Notes under the pieces: model-generated
The model's database searches: none
Told to the model about the DNA's origin: nothing
The model's input: the letters and a program-made list of their open reading frames with translations, nothing else
Translations under genes and position numbers: made by a program
Source of the DNA: Microvirga sp.
Lineage (GTDB): Bacteria; Pseudomonadota; Alphaproteobacteria; Rhizobiales; Beijerinckiaceae
Length of the DNA: 64,000 nucleotides
Assembly: GCF_014699075.1 (NCBI RefSeq)
Contig: NZ_JACXAB010000008.1
Coordinates: 124,001-188,000, forward strand
Direction: 5' to 3'
Shown: positions 36,651-45,700 of the stretch, piece by piece
How positions within the stretch are numbered: the stretch's first letter is position 1
Layout: every line of letters begins with the position of its first letter

Positions 36651-37739
36651 ATGCCCCGGATCACCTCCATCGAACCCGGCTTTTACCGCATCCCGCTGCC
36701 GACCGTACTGACCGATTCCATGCATGGCGAGATGCGTGCCTTCGAGCTCAACACGGTGCGCATCCGCGATTCCGACGGCGCCGAGGGCGTCGGCTACACC
36801 TTCACGGTCGGGCGCAACGGTGCTGCCATCGACACGATCCTCGCTCGAGAGCTGCCCGAGATCATGGATGGCGAAGAGGCAGATGAGATCGAGCGCCTCT
36901 GGCACAAGGCCTGGTGGGCCCTCCATTACGGCGGCCGCGGCGGCCCGACGGTCCTGGCGATCTCGGCTTTCGACATGGCCCTGTGGGACCTCAAGGCCAA
37001 ACGTGCGAACCTCCCGCTCTGGAAGGCACTTGGGGGCTTTGACCCCAAAGTGCCCTGCTATGCCGGCGGCATCGATCTAGACCTGCCTCTCGACAAGCTC
37101 CTGCGCCAGACGGACGACAACCTCGGGAAAGGATTTCGCGCCATCAAGATGAAGGTCGGGCGCGCTAACCTGTTTGAGGATGTGGAGCGGGTGAAGGCGA
37201 TGCGCGAGCATCTTGGCGCCGGTTTCCCGCTCATGGTGGATGCGAACATGAAGTGGAGCGTCGACGGCGCCATCCGTGCGGCGCGCGCGCTCCAGCCCTT
37301 TGACCTCACCTGGCTCGAAGAGCCGACCATTCCCGACGATCCGGCGGGCCACGCCCGCATCGTGCGCGAGGGCGGGCTGCCGATTGCAGCCGGCGAGAAC
37401 CTGCGCACGCTCTGGGAGTTCAAGCTCTACGTGGCCGGCGGCGCGGTCACATATCCTGAGCCGGACGTTACCAATTGCGGCGGCGTGACCCCGTTCATGA
37501 AGATCGCCCATCTGGCCGAGGCCTTCAACCTCCCGGTGACCAGCCACGGCGCCCATGACGTGACCGTGCACCTCCTCGCTGCCTGCCCCAACCGCTCCTA
37601 TCTCGAAGCCCACGGCTTCGGACTTGAGCGCTATATCGCCGAACCCTTGCAGATTCAGGATGGCTTCGCCCTGGCGCCCGATCGCCCTGGCCATGGCATT
37701 GCCTTCGATTGGAGCGGTCTCGACAAGATTAGGGCCTGA
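36651..37739 (+). CDS. Enolase-superfamily sugar-acid dehydratase (mandelate racemase group)
   Basis: 362 residues, with an N-terminal capping domain and a (beta/alpha)7-beta barrel. Active-site residues are all visible: Lys166-x-Lys168 (IKMKVG), metal ligands Asp197 (VDANMKW), Glu223 (WLEEP) and Glu249 (AAGEN), Asp272, and His299 (SHGAHD). This is the mandelate-racemase pattern with two opposing bases. The operon context favours dehydration of an aldonic or uronic acid. The exact sugar acid is not assignable by eye. Confidence 0.88.
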   Translation: MPRITSIEPGFYRIPLPTVLTDSMHGEMRAFELNTVRIRDSDGAEGVGYTFTVGRNGAAIDTILARELPEIMDGEEADEIERLWHKAWWALHYGGRGGPTVLAISAFDMALWDLKAKRANLPLWKALGGFDPKVPCYAGGIDLDLPLDKLLRQTDDNLGKGFRAIKMKVGRANLFEDVERVKAMREHLGAGFPLMVDANMKWSVDGAIRAARALQPFDLTWLEEPTIPDDPAGHARIVREGGLPIAAGENLRTLWEFKLYVAGGAVTYPEPDVTNCGGVTPFMKIAHLAEAFNLPVTSHGAHDVTVHLLAACPNRSYLEAHGFGLERYIAEPLQIQDGFALAPDRPGHGIAFDWSGLDKIRA

Positions 37740-37781
37740 GGCATCGAAGATCCTCCGGCGCACGTGAAGCAGGATGCAGAA

Positions 37782-39470
37782 ATGAAAGAGCGTTTCGACT
37801 ACATCGTCGTGGGCGGCGGATCATCCGGTTCCGTGGCCGCCGCTCGCCTCGTCAATGAAGGCAGGCGCGTGCTGCTGCTCGAGGGCGGCTATTCCCACCG
37901 CCATCCGCTTCTCGACATGCCGCCGGGCATCTTCAAGATGATCAACGGCAGCAAATACATGCGCTATCACCAGACGGTTCCCCAGGAGCATCTGGACGGG
38001 CGCGTGCACGACATCCCTCAAGCCAACGTTCTCGGCGGAGGCTCCTCTGTCAACGCACAGGTTTATATGCGCGGCCGCCCATCCGATTACGACGAATGGC
38101 ACGAGGCGCTGCATGGGGAGAACGATTATCCCGGCTGGAGTTGGGCCGACGTTCTGCCCCACTTCCGCACCATGGAAGGCAACAACAGGTTCTATAACGA
38201 TCTGCATGGCGCCGACGGGCCATTGCTGGTATCGGATCCCGGCCACATCAACGACATGTCGCGCTGGTTCGTGCAGGCCGTGCAGGCCCTGGGCGAGCCC
38301 TTCAACCCCGACTTCAATGGCCCCAAGCAGCGCGGCGTCGGCTTCTATCAGTTCATGAACCGGCGCGGCCGGCGCAGCAGCGCGGCCTACGCCTTCCTGG
38401 CGCCACTCGCCGACAATCCGAACCTCGTTATCCGTTTGCAGTCGCGGGTGAGAAAGATCGAGATCCAGAACGGGCGCGCCGTCGGCGTTACCTATCGCGA
38501 TGCCAAAGGTTTGGACCACCAAGTCTATGCGGACGGCGAGGTGATTCTGGCATCCGGCGCCCTCGTCACGCCCCAGCTTCTCATGCTCTCAGGCATCGGC
38601 CCAGCCGATCAACTGCGGGAGAACGGCATTTCCTGCATCGCCGATCTTCCCGGCATCGGCGCGAACCTCATCGACCACCCGGAGGTGCCACTGATCGCAA
38701 AAGCCAACGGACCCTATGGCTATTACAAGCAGGGCGTCGGCTGGCGCATGCTGCTCAACGGGATTCACTTCCGGCTGTTCGGCTCCGGCCCGATCCTCTC
38801 GGCAGGCGTCGAGGCCGGCGCCTTCGTGAACCCGGCCGATCCCGACGCCGAGCCGACGATCCAGGCCTTCTGCGTCCCGATCGTCTATTTGGATCGGGAC
38901 ACTCTCAATCTTGTCGAGGACACCTATGGACTGACAATCACCACCGTCGTGGTGAAGCCCAAATCCCGTGGTTATGTCCGCCTGCGCTCAGCAAACCCGG
39001 ATGATATGCCCCTCGTCTCGCCCAATCTGCTGAGCCATCCTGACGATGCTCGGGCAATGATTGATGGGCAGCGATTCTTCCTCCGTGCCTTCCAGACCAC
39101 GCCGCTCGCCGATCGGATCGAGCGCATCTCCATCCCGGACCCGAACGATCTCAGCGACGAGACGATCATGAAGCACTGCCGCCGCTTCGTGAAAACGAAT
39201 TACCACCCGAGCGGGACCTGCCGCATGGGGAGAGCCAGTGATGAAATGGCCGTTCTCGATTCCAGGCTGCGGGTCCGCGGAATCGAGAACCTGCGGGTTT
39301 GCGACCTTTCGGCGATGCCCAACATCAATGCGGGCAACACGAATGCGCCCGCAATGATGCTTGGGAGCCGTTGCGCAGAACTCATCACCGGCCGTCCAAC
39401 CATCAGCACCTCCCAGTTCGGCCCTCGTCTGTCCGAACAGGGGGACATGAGCGTCGCGACGTTAAGCTGA
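37782..39470 (+). CDS. GMC oxidoreductase (choline dehydrogenase-like flavoprotein)
   Basis: 562 residues from the ATG at 37782 (AGGA upstream; GTG 37764 is possible). FAD-binding YIVVGGGSSGSVAAARL is at the N-terminus, then GGGSSVNAQVYMRG. The catalytic His is in YHPSGTCRMG, and NTNAPAMMLGSRCAELI closes the FAD domain. It oxidises an alcohol or sugar hydroxyl and may start the pathway of the imported sugar. The last 186 bp belong to a 4.7-kb repeat, and a second, headless copy lies at 54342-54527. Confidence 0.9.
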   Translation: MKERFDYIVVGGGSSGSVAAARLVNEGRRVLLLEGGYSHRHPLLDMPPGIFKMINGSKYMRYHQTVPQEHLDGRVHDIPQANVLGGGSSVNAQVYMRGRPSDYDEWHEALHGENDYPGWSWADVLPHFRTMEGNNRFYNDLHGADGPLLVSDPGHINDMSRWFVQAVQALGEPFNPDFNGPKQRGVGFYQFMNRRGRRSSAAYAFLAPLADNPNLVIRLQSRVRKIEIQNGRAVGVTYRDAKGLDHQVYADGEVILASGALVTPQLLMLSGIGPADQLRENGISCIADLPGIGANLIDHPEVPLIAKANGPYGYYKQGVGWRMLLNGIHFRLFGSGPILSAGVEAGAFVNPADPDAEPTIQAFCVPIVYLDRDTLNLVEDTYGLTITTVVVKPKSRGYVRLRSANPDDMPLVSPNLLSHPDDARAMIDGQRFFLRAFQTTPLADRIERISIPDPNDLSDETIMKHCRRFVKTNYHPSGTCRMGRASDEMAVLDSRLRVRGIENLRVCDLSAMPNINAGNTNAPAMMLGSRCAELITGRPTISTSQFGPRLSEQGDMSVATLS

Positions 39471-39474
39471 GACA

Positions 39475-39508
39475 ACAAGGACCGGGGCTGAGGCACCCCG
39501 GTCCTTGT
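39475..39508. terminator. Bidirectional terminator between GMC and hlyD-type genes, copy 1
   Basis: ACAAGGACCGGGG (39475-39487) pairs with CCCCGGTCCTTGT (39496-39508), a 13-bp perfect stem with an 8-nt loop, in the 43 bp between convergent genes. U-tracts are short on both sides. Confidence 0.75.
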
Positions 39509-39513
39509 AGCGT

Positions 39514-40824
39514 TCACTCCTCGCGGAAAGCCTTGGCCATGTTGTCGGCGACCGGCTTCGTCAGGTACGAGAACACTGTGCGGTAGCCGGTCTGGATCAG
39601 CCCCTCCACGGGCATGCCCGGAACCAGCTTGAGATCACCCAGACGCTCCCGCTCACCGTCCGCGAAGGCCACGCGCACCGGGTAATACTGCATGCCTGTG
39701 CGCTGATCCGTCACCAGATCGGCCGCGATCATGCTCACTTTGCCTTTGAGTTCAGGCGTTGTTCGCTGGTTGAACGCCGACAGGCGCAGCACCGTGTCGA
39801 GACCGGGGCGGAGCTGGTCGATGTCCTGCGGGGAAACCTTCACCTCGATGGACAACTCGTCCGCCTCGGGAACGACAAGCATCAGGGATTCGCCGGCATT
39901 GATCACGCCGCCAACCGTATGCACGATTGACTGGTGCACGACGCCGTCCTGTGGGGCTCGAATGTCGATGCGCTTGAGCTGATCCTCGGCCGTGGTCTTG
40001 CGCTCGACGAGCTCCGCCGCCTTGGCCTGCACCTCGCGCAGTTCCTTGGACACCTCGCTCCTGAGATCCTGATCGATCTGGAGGATCTGAAGCGACGTTT
40101 CGCTGATGCGCCCCTTGGCCTGAGCGATGCTCGAGATCAGCTGTCCGCGCTCGCCCCGCAGCCTCGTTTCCTCACGCTTGAGAGATGTGACGCGCGTAAT
40201 CGGCACGAGGTTCTTCTTCCAGAGCTGCTCGACGCCAGTCAGCTCGTCCTGGATCAGCTGGATCTCGTCTCCCTTCGCTGAGGCCTGCAGCTTGAGGCCG
40301 TCGATCTGCTCCTGCAATTGCGAGATGCGCTCCTGCAGCTGGGCCTTCTGGCCGGCCCGGGCCTCGCGACGATCCTGGAACACGTTAGTCTCGCCCTGGA
40401 TCAGGCTGGCAAGCTCGGCATCCTGCAGACGGCTCTTGAAAGCAGCCGGGAAAGCAATCTTTTGCGATCCATCGCGCTCGGCTTCGAGGCGGCTCTGGCG
40501 GGCGGCCAGCTCATCCAGGCTCTTGGACACCATCGACAGACTCGCCCGTGCAACGGTCTCGTCGAGCCGGACCACCACGTCGCCTGCCCTGACCCGGTCG
40601 CCGTCACGGGCGAGGATCTCACCGACAACACCGCCGGTAGGATGCTGGACCTTCTTCACATAGGTGTCGACCACGATGGCGCCCGGTGCCACCACGGCTC
40701 CGGACAGCTCGGTCACGGCTGCCCAGCCTCCAAGACCGCCGACGAGGAAGAAGGCGGAAGAGAGCCCCACCAGCGAGTAGCGGCGGATCGCGGCACGGGC
40801 ACTTGGTTTGCGTTCGGACTTCAT
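39514..40824 (-). CDS. Type I secretion membrane-fusion protein (HlyD/PrtE type), copy 1
   Basis: 436 residues. One N-terminal transmembrane helix (about 16-38, YSLVGLSSAFFLVGGLGGWA) is followed by a periplasmic barrel and a long coiled-coil hairpin (about 95-290, rich in Glu/Gln/Leu). The HlyD barrel closes with IRAPQDGVVHQ and VKVSPQDIDQLRPG. It bridges the inner-membrane exporter to a TolC-type outer-membrane channel, not encoded here. GGGGGAA precedes the ATG. It lies 31 bp downstream of the exporter gene. Confidence 0.93.
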   Translation of the reverse strand: MKSERKPSARAAIRRYSLVGLSSAFFLVGGLGGWAAVTELSGAVVAPGAIVVDTYVKKVQHPTGGVVGEILARDGDRVRAGDVVVRLDETVARASLSMVSKSLDELAARQSRLEAERDGSQKIAFPAAFKSRLQDAELASLIQGETNVFQDRREARAGQKAQLQERISQLQEQIDGLKLQASAKGDEIQLIQDELTGVEQLWKKNLVPITRVTSLKREETRLRGERGQLISSIAQAKGRISETSLQILQIDQDLRSEVSKELREVQAKAAELVERKTTAEDQLKRIDIRAPQDGVVHQSIVHTVGGVINAGESLMLVVPEADELSIEVKVSPQDIDQLRPGLDTVLRLSAFNQRTTPELKGKVSMIAADLVTDQRTGMQYYPVRVAFADGERERLGDLKLVPGMPVEGLIQTGYRTVFSYLTKPVADNMAKAFREE

Positions 40825-40855
40825 GACATTCCCCCAGATCCTTGATGACTCAATC

Positions 40856-42595
40856 CTAGACGGCTTTCAGCGCAGTAGCGGTCGCCACCCGTGGCTCGGC
40901 GACTTGCGGGGCCGGAACCGGGCGCAGCACCTTGCTCAGGACTTCGTCCTTCGGGCCGAAGCTCTGCATCCGCCCCTCGCCCATCACCAGCACCAGATCG
41001 ACACCCGCAAGCGCACTCGGCCGGTGGGCGATGACCACCACGACCCCTCCCCGCGCCCTGATGCCCATGATCGCAGCCGTCAGGGCCTGCTCGCCCTCGT
41101 TGTCGAGGTTGGAGTTCGGCTCGTCGAGCACCACCAGGAAGGGATCACCATACAGGGCGCGGGCGAGAGCCAGGCGCTGGCGCTGCCCGCCCGACAGGGC
41201 CGCTCCCGCCTCGCCGACCTGCGTCTCATAGCCGTCCGGCAGTTGCAGGATCATCTCGTGGACATTGGCGGCCCTGGCGGCGGCGATGATGGCTTCCGCC
41301 TTCGGCTCGGGATCGAACCGCGCGATGTTCTGCGCCACGGTTCCGGCGAACAACTCCACGTCCTGCGGGAGATAGCCGATGTGTTGCCCGAGATCCTCCG
41401 GCAGCCATTGCTCGACGGCAGCGCCGTCGAAGCGAACCTTGCCGCGCCAGGTCGGCCACACGCCGACGATCATGCGAGCGAGCGAGGACTTGCCTGAGGC
41501 GCTGGGGCCGATGATGCCCAGACCGCTCCCGGCCTTCAGCTCGAAGGACACGTCCTGCACCGAGAACCTCTGCCCACCCGGAGCTCCGGAGCCGGCATTC
41601 TCGATCGACAGGATGGACCGGGGTGCTGGGAGCTTCAGGGGCTCGTCAGTCTGGGCATTCGCCTCAAGGAGCGTCTTAAGTCGGCGCCAGCCCTGGCGAG
41701 CACTGACGAAGCCCTTCCAGTTGCCGATGGCGAGCTCGACCGGCGCCATGGCGCGCGAGGTGAGGATCGAGCTGGCGATCATGATGCCGCCGGTCGCCTG
41801 GCCGTCGATGACCAGATAGGCACCGATCGCGAGCACCATGGATTGCAGCAGCATCCGCAGCACCTTCGACATGGCGCCGAAGCCACCCGCCACGTCGGAG
41901 GTCCGCTGCTGATGAGACAGGTAGCTGGCATTGGCATCGCCCCAGCGCACGCCGATGCGCCTGGCCATGCCCATGGCCTGGACGACCTCGGCGTTGCGGC
42001 GCGCGCCCTCAGAAATCCCGTTGCGCACGAGGGCCGCGCCCACGGCTGCCTTTGATGCTTCCTTGGTCATCACTTCTGTCAACAGCGTGATCACCACGAG
42101 AAGGCATGCACCGCCCAGGGCCGCAAGGCCGATCCAGGGGTGGAAGGCGAAGCAGATGAACAGATACAGAGGCATCCAGGGCAGATCGAAGAGTGCCGAC
42201 GGCCCGCCACCAGCCAGAAATGCGCGCAGTTGATCGAGATCGCGCAGGGGCTGCTGCCCGTCGCCGTCGACCTTGCCCTTGAGAGGCGCCTTGAGCTGCC
42301 CCTGGAAGATCTGCTGGCTCAGGTCCTCGTCGATGGCTGCGCCGACGCGCGCCATGATCCGACCACGGAGCGCATCGAAGAGGCCCTGGAAGAGGTAGAG
42401 CACCACGATAATGACGGAGAGACCCACGAGCGTCGGGATGCTCTGGCTCGGAAGAACCCGGTCGTAGACCTCCATCATGAAGATGGAGCCCGAGAGGTAA
42501 AGCAGGTTGATCAGGCCGCTCAACACTGCGACGCCCAGGAAGGCACCGCGACAGGAGGCCATGAGGCTGAGACGCTTCTTGAGGGGGCTGGTCAT
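40856..42595 (-). CDS. Type I secretion ABC exporter (PrtD type, permease-ATPase), copy 1
   Basis: 579 residues. A six-helix exporter domain (to about 310) is fused to an ATPase. Walker A is GPSASGKSSLARM, signature LSGGQRQRLALARAL, Walker B FLVVLDEPNSNLD, and the H-loop VIAHRPSAL. There is no N-terminal C39-like domain, as in PrtD/AprD exporters of RTX proteins. It transports the peroxidase encoded directly upstream. The operon order is substrate, exporter, fusion protein. Confidence 0.93.
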   Translation of the reverse strand: MTSPLKKRLSLMASCRGAFLGVAVLSGLINLLYLSGSIFMMEVYDRVLPSQSIPTLVGLSVIIVVLYLFQGLFDALRGRIMARVGAAIDEDLSQQIFQGQLKAPLKGKVDGDGQQPLRDLDQLRAFLAGGGPSALFDLPWMPLYLFICFAFHPWIGLAALGGACLLVVITLLTEVMTKEASKAAVGAALVRNGISEGARRNAEVVQAMGMARRIGVRWGDANASYLSHQQRTSDVAGGFGAMSKVLRMLLQSMVLAIGAYLVIDGQATGGIMIASSILTSRAMAPVELAIGNWKGFVSARQGWRRLKTLLEANAQTDEPLKLPAPRSILSIENAGSGAPGGQRFSVQDVSFELKAGSGLGIIGPSASGKSSLARMIVGVWPTWRGKVRFDGAAVEQWLPEDLGQHIGYLPQDVELFAGTVAQNIARFDPEPKAEAIIAAARAANVHEMILQLPDGYETQVGEAGAALSGGQRQRLALARALYGDPFLVVLDEPNSNLDNEGEQALTAAIMGIRARGGVVVVIAHRPSALAGVDLVLVMGEGRMQSFGPKDEVLSKVLRPVPAPQVAEPRVATATALKAV

Positions 42596-42665
42596 CGACT
42601 TGTACCTTGGGAAGTGTGCGTCACGTGAAGTGCCTTTGGCGGCACCGAACTTGTTTGAGTAACCC

Positions 42666-42698
42666 CGCCGGGAGCTTTGGGGGGCATAGCTCCCGGCG
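42666..42698 (-). other. Hairpin between RTX substrate and exporter genes, copy 1
   Basis: CGCCGGGAGCT (42666-42676) pairs with AGCTCCCGGCG (42688-42698), an 11-bp stem, 26 bp behind the peroxidase stop. It lacks a U-tract. It could limit read-through or protect the 3' end of the substrate mRNA, so that substrate exceeds exporter. Confidence 0.6.
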
Positions 42699-42723
42699 AG
42701 GTCACACCGATGTCGAACCAGCG

Positions 42724-45700
42724 TCAGAAGATGAAGCCGCTGCTGTCGAGATCGGATTCCTTAACGCCCTGAAGGACCGGGATGTCGTCTTCAGGAGCGA
42801 TGCGACCCTCGAAGATGCCAAAGTTGAGGAAATGGTCGAGAGCGTTGACCTCAGCCGCGGCCACGTCCGGATTGGCCTCCAGGTAGGCGGTGGTATCGAA
42901 CCCGGCCGCGGGATCACGGCCCTCCTTCGCGCCGAACTGGAAGTAGTGCTCGAGCGGGTTCACGCCGGCGGCTGCTACATCCGGGTTGGTCTCCAGATAG
43001 TAGCTGGTGTCGAACACCGCATTGGGATTACGGCCCTCCTTCCAACCATAGGTGTTGAAGTGCACGAGAGGATTTATTCCAGCCGCGCCGACATCCGGGT
43101 TGGCCAGCAGGTAATACTCCCGGTCGAAGCCGCCGACGATGTCCCGGCCGACCGCCGCGAAGGTCGCCCGACCCTCGAACTGACCCCAGGTGACGTAGTG
43201 GGCGAGCGGGTTCACGCCGGCTGCTGCCACATCCGGATTGGCCTGCAGGTACTGCTGCGTATCGAAGGACGCGGAGGCATCACGCCCCTCTCCCGCACCG
43301 TAGCGGGCATAGTGGTCGAGAGCACTCAGGCCGGCGGCCTTCACGTCCGGGTTGGCGGAGAGGTAAGCCGCCGCATCGAAGACCGCGTTGGCATCGCGTC
43401 CTTCCGCCTCGCCGAAGGCGAAGTAGTGCGCCTCGGCGTCCTGGCCGGCCTGCCAGACATCCTTGTTGTTGGCATAGTAGAACAGGTCGTCCACCAGCAG
43501 GTTGTTGTCGGTGCGCTCGATAGTGCCATCAGTAAAGGTGAGGCGCTGAGCCTTCGTGACATCGGCCGTTTCTCCGTTGGGCCCGGTGATGACGATATGG
43601 CCGCCGGCATAGCTCACGCTGGCCTGGCTGAAGGCGAAGCTGAAGCTGGAACCGGTCTCGATCACATTCTCGACTGGAACGGGATCGGGATCGGACGGGG
43701 TAACCGGCGCAGGATTGGCAGGCGTACCCGGAGCAGGCTTCTCGACGGTGATGGTTACCGTGCCTTCACTTGAGCCCCCCTGGCCGTCCGCCACCGTGTA
43801 GGTGAAGGAGGCCTCGCCGGTGAAGCCGGCTTTGGGCGTGAAGGTGATGGTGCCATCCTCATTGAGAACTGCTGTCCCATGCTCGTCCTCGTCGAGGTCG
43901 ACGAGGGAGAGCGTGCCGCCGTCAAGGTCGAGGTCGTTGGCCAGCAGCTGCGCTGCCGTCAGCTGGAGAACCTCCCCCTTCTGGACCGTGAAACGCTCCC
44001 CGATGACAACGGGACCCTCGTTGTCGGGAGTCTCCTCGTCGCCGTCATCCTCCTTTTCATGCTTCTTGAGACTGGGATTCCCGTCGCTCGCGTAGGTGAC
44101 GGAATGTGTGGCGCTCTTCCAAGTCACCGTGCCATTGGCGTTGACGATCTTGGCGTAGTCGTCGACATCCAGCCCCGGGGCCAGCTCGATCACGTCCTGA
44201 TCCCTCAGCGTTCCGACGATAGTGTCGTTGCCGCCGTTGGACTTGAACACGATCCGGTGCGCCGACTGCAGCGACGTGATGTCCACCGTGTCATTCCCGG
44301 CATTGCCGTCGACCGTGATGGTGCTGAAGTTCAGGCTCGTCCCGTTGAAGCTGCCGATAACCTGGATCGTGTCGCCATTGCTGCTGCCACCGTCAGGTTG
44401 GTTGGGGTTGTTGCCGTTGTTTGCGGTAGTATTCAGAAAGTTGACGCTGATCTCCTCGATGTTGTCGAGCTCGGCGATGATGTTAGCATTGGTAACGGCG
44501 CCGCCAGGTCCGTTGGTGTTTCGGGTCACGACGATTTCGGTCGCCGCGCCCAACCCCGTCATGCCGGCAGTGGCCGCCGCCTCTCTCGTATAGATCCGGA
44601 AGACCTCCCCACCTGCCACACCAGAAAGCCGGTAAGTGTCGACGCCGGCACCGCCATCGATGAAGTCACGACCTTCATTGCTGACCTGGTCGATGAAGTC
44701 GTTGCCGTCGCCGCCGTTGACAGTGTCGTTACCTGCCCCGCCGTTGAGTGTATCGATGCCATCGCCGCCGTTGACAGTGTCGTTACCTCCCCCGCCGTTG
44801 AGGCTGTTGCCAATGGCGTCGCCCGTCAGGTTATCGGCGCCCGATCCGCCCGTGACGTTCTCGATGCTGGTGATCGAGCCGAAGCCGGAGGCCGCTGCAG
44901 TCCCGAGGTTGACCGTGACACTGCTTGTTGAGCCGGCATACGACAGGGTATCAGCGCCTACCCCGAGATTGGCATTTACCGCCTCGACGTCGACAGCGAT
45001 GGAGCCGCTGCCTTCGATTTGAGTGATGCGGGTGCCATCAAACGCCACCGTGAGGGTTTCACCGTCAGCGCCCGTATCGATAATCGACAGCATATCGGTG
45101 TCGGCGCCACCGGAGATAACGTCATTTTCGTTGGGATCACCGTTAATATCGACCACGATGGTGTCGTTGCCGGAACCGCCGTTGATGTTATCGTTGCCGC
45201 CTCCGCCGGCCAGGTTATCATTGCCGGACCCGCCGTTCAGGGTATCATTGCCGGATTGCCCGAACAGGTTGTCGTTACCGTTGCCGCCGGTGACCGTATC
45301 GTTGCCTCCCGATCCATAGACGACACTGTCCGTGCCCCCTGCCGTGAGGTTGTTGGCACCGTTTGTACCGAAGACGACGGAGTTCGTTCCGGTCGTGATA
45401 GTGAACGTCTCCGTACGGGTTGCGCCGGTCGTGTCCGTCGTACTGATGTTGAGCGTGTAGGTCGCACTCGACGCCATGGGCGAACCGATCCGCGTGACGA
45501 CACCTGCCGGGCTCACTGCGAAGCCGGGGCTGCTTCCTGCTGCGAGAGCGTAAATAAATCCCGAGTTGGTGTCGGCATCAGTTGTGGCCAGATTAGCGAT
45601 GACGGTCCCTGCCGAGGGAAGTCCGTTCGCAAGGTTGCCGGTCAAGGCAACTCCATCATCCGGCGTCACACCGTTCCACTGGATATCGGTGGGCGGTATG

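Larger units (their letters stand above)
39285..44013. repeat. Long direct repeat, copy 1 (4,729 bp)
   Basis: Matches 54342-59070 at a constant offset of 15,057 with no difference in any stretch I compared, and both encoded exporter proteins are identical. It holds the GMC 3' end, terminator, hlyD-type gene, prtD-type gene, hairpin and the last 429 codons of the RTX peroxidase. Outside both ends the sequences part abruptly. Copy 1 is likely the source because its GMC gene is intact. Confidence 0.95.
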
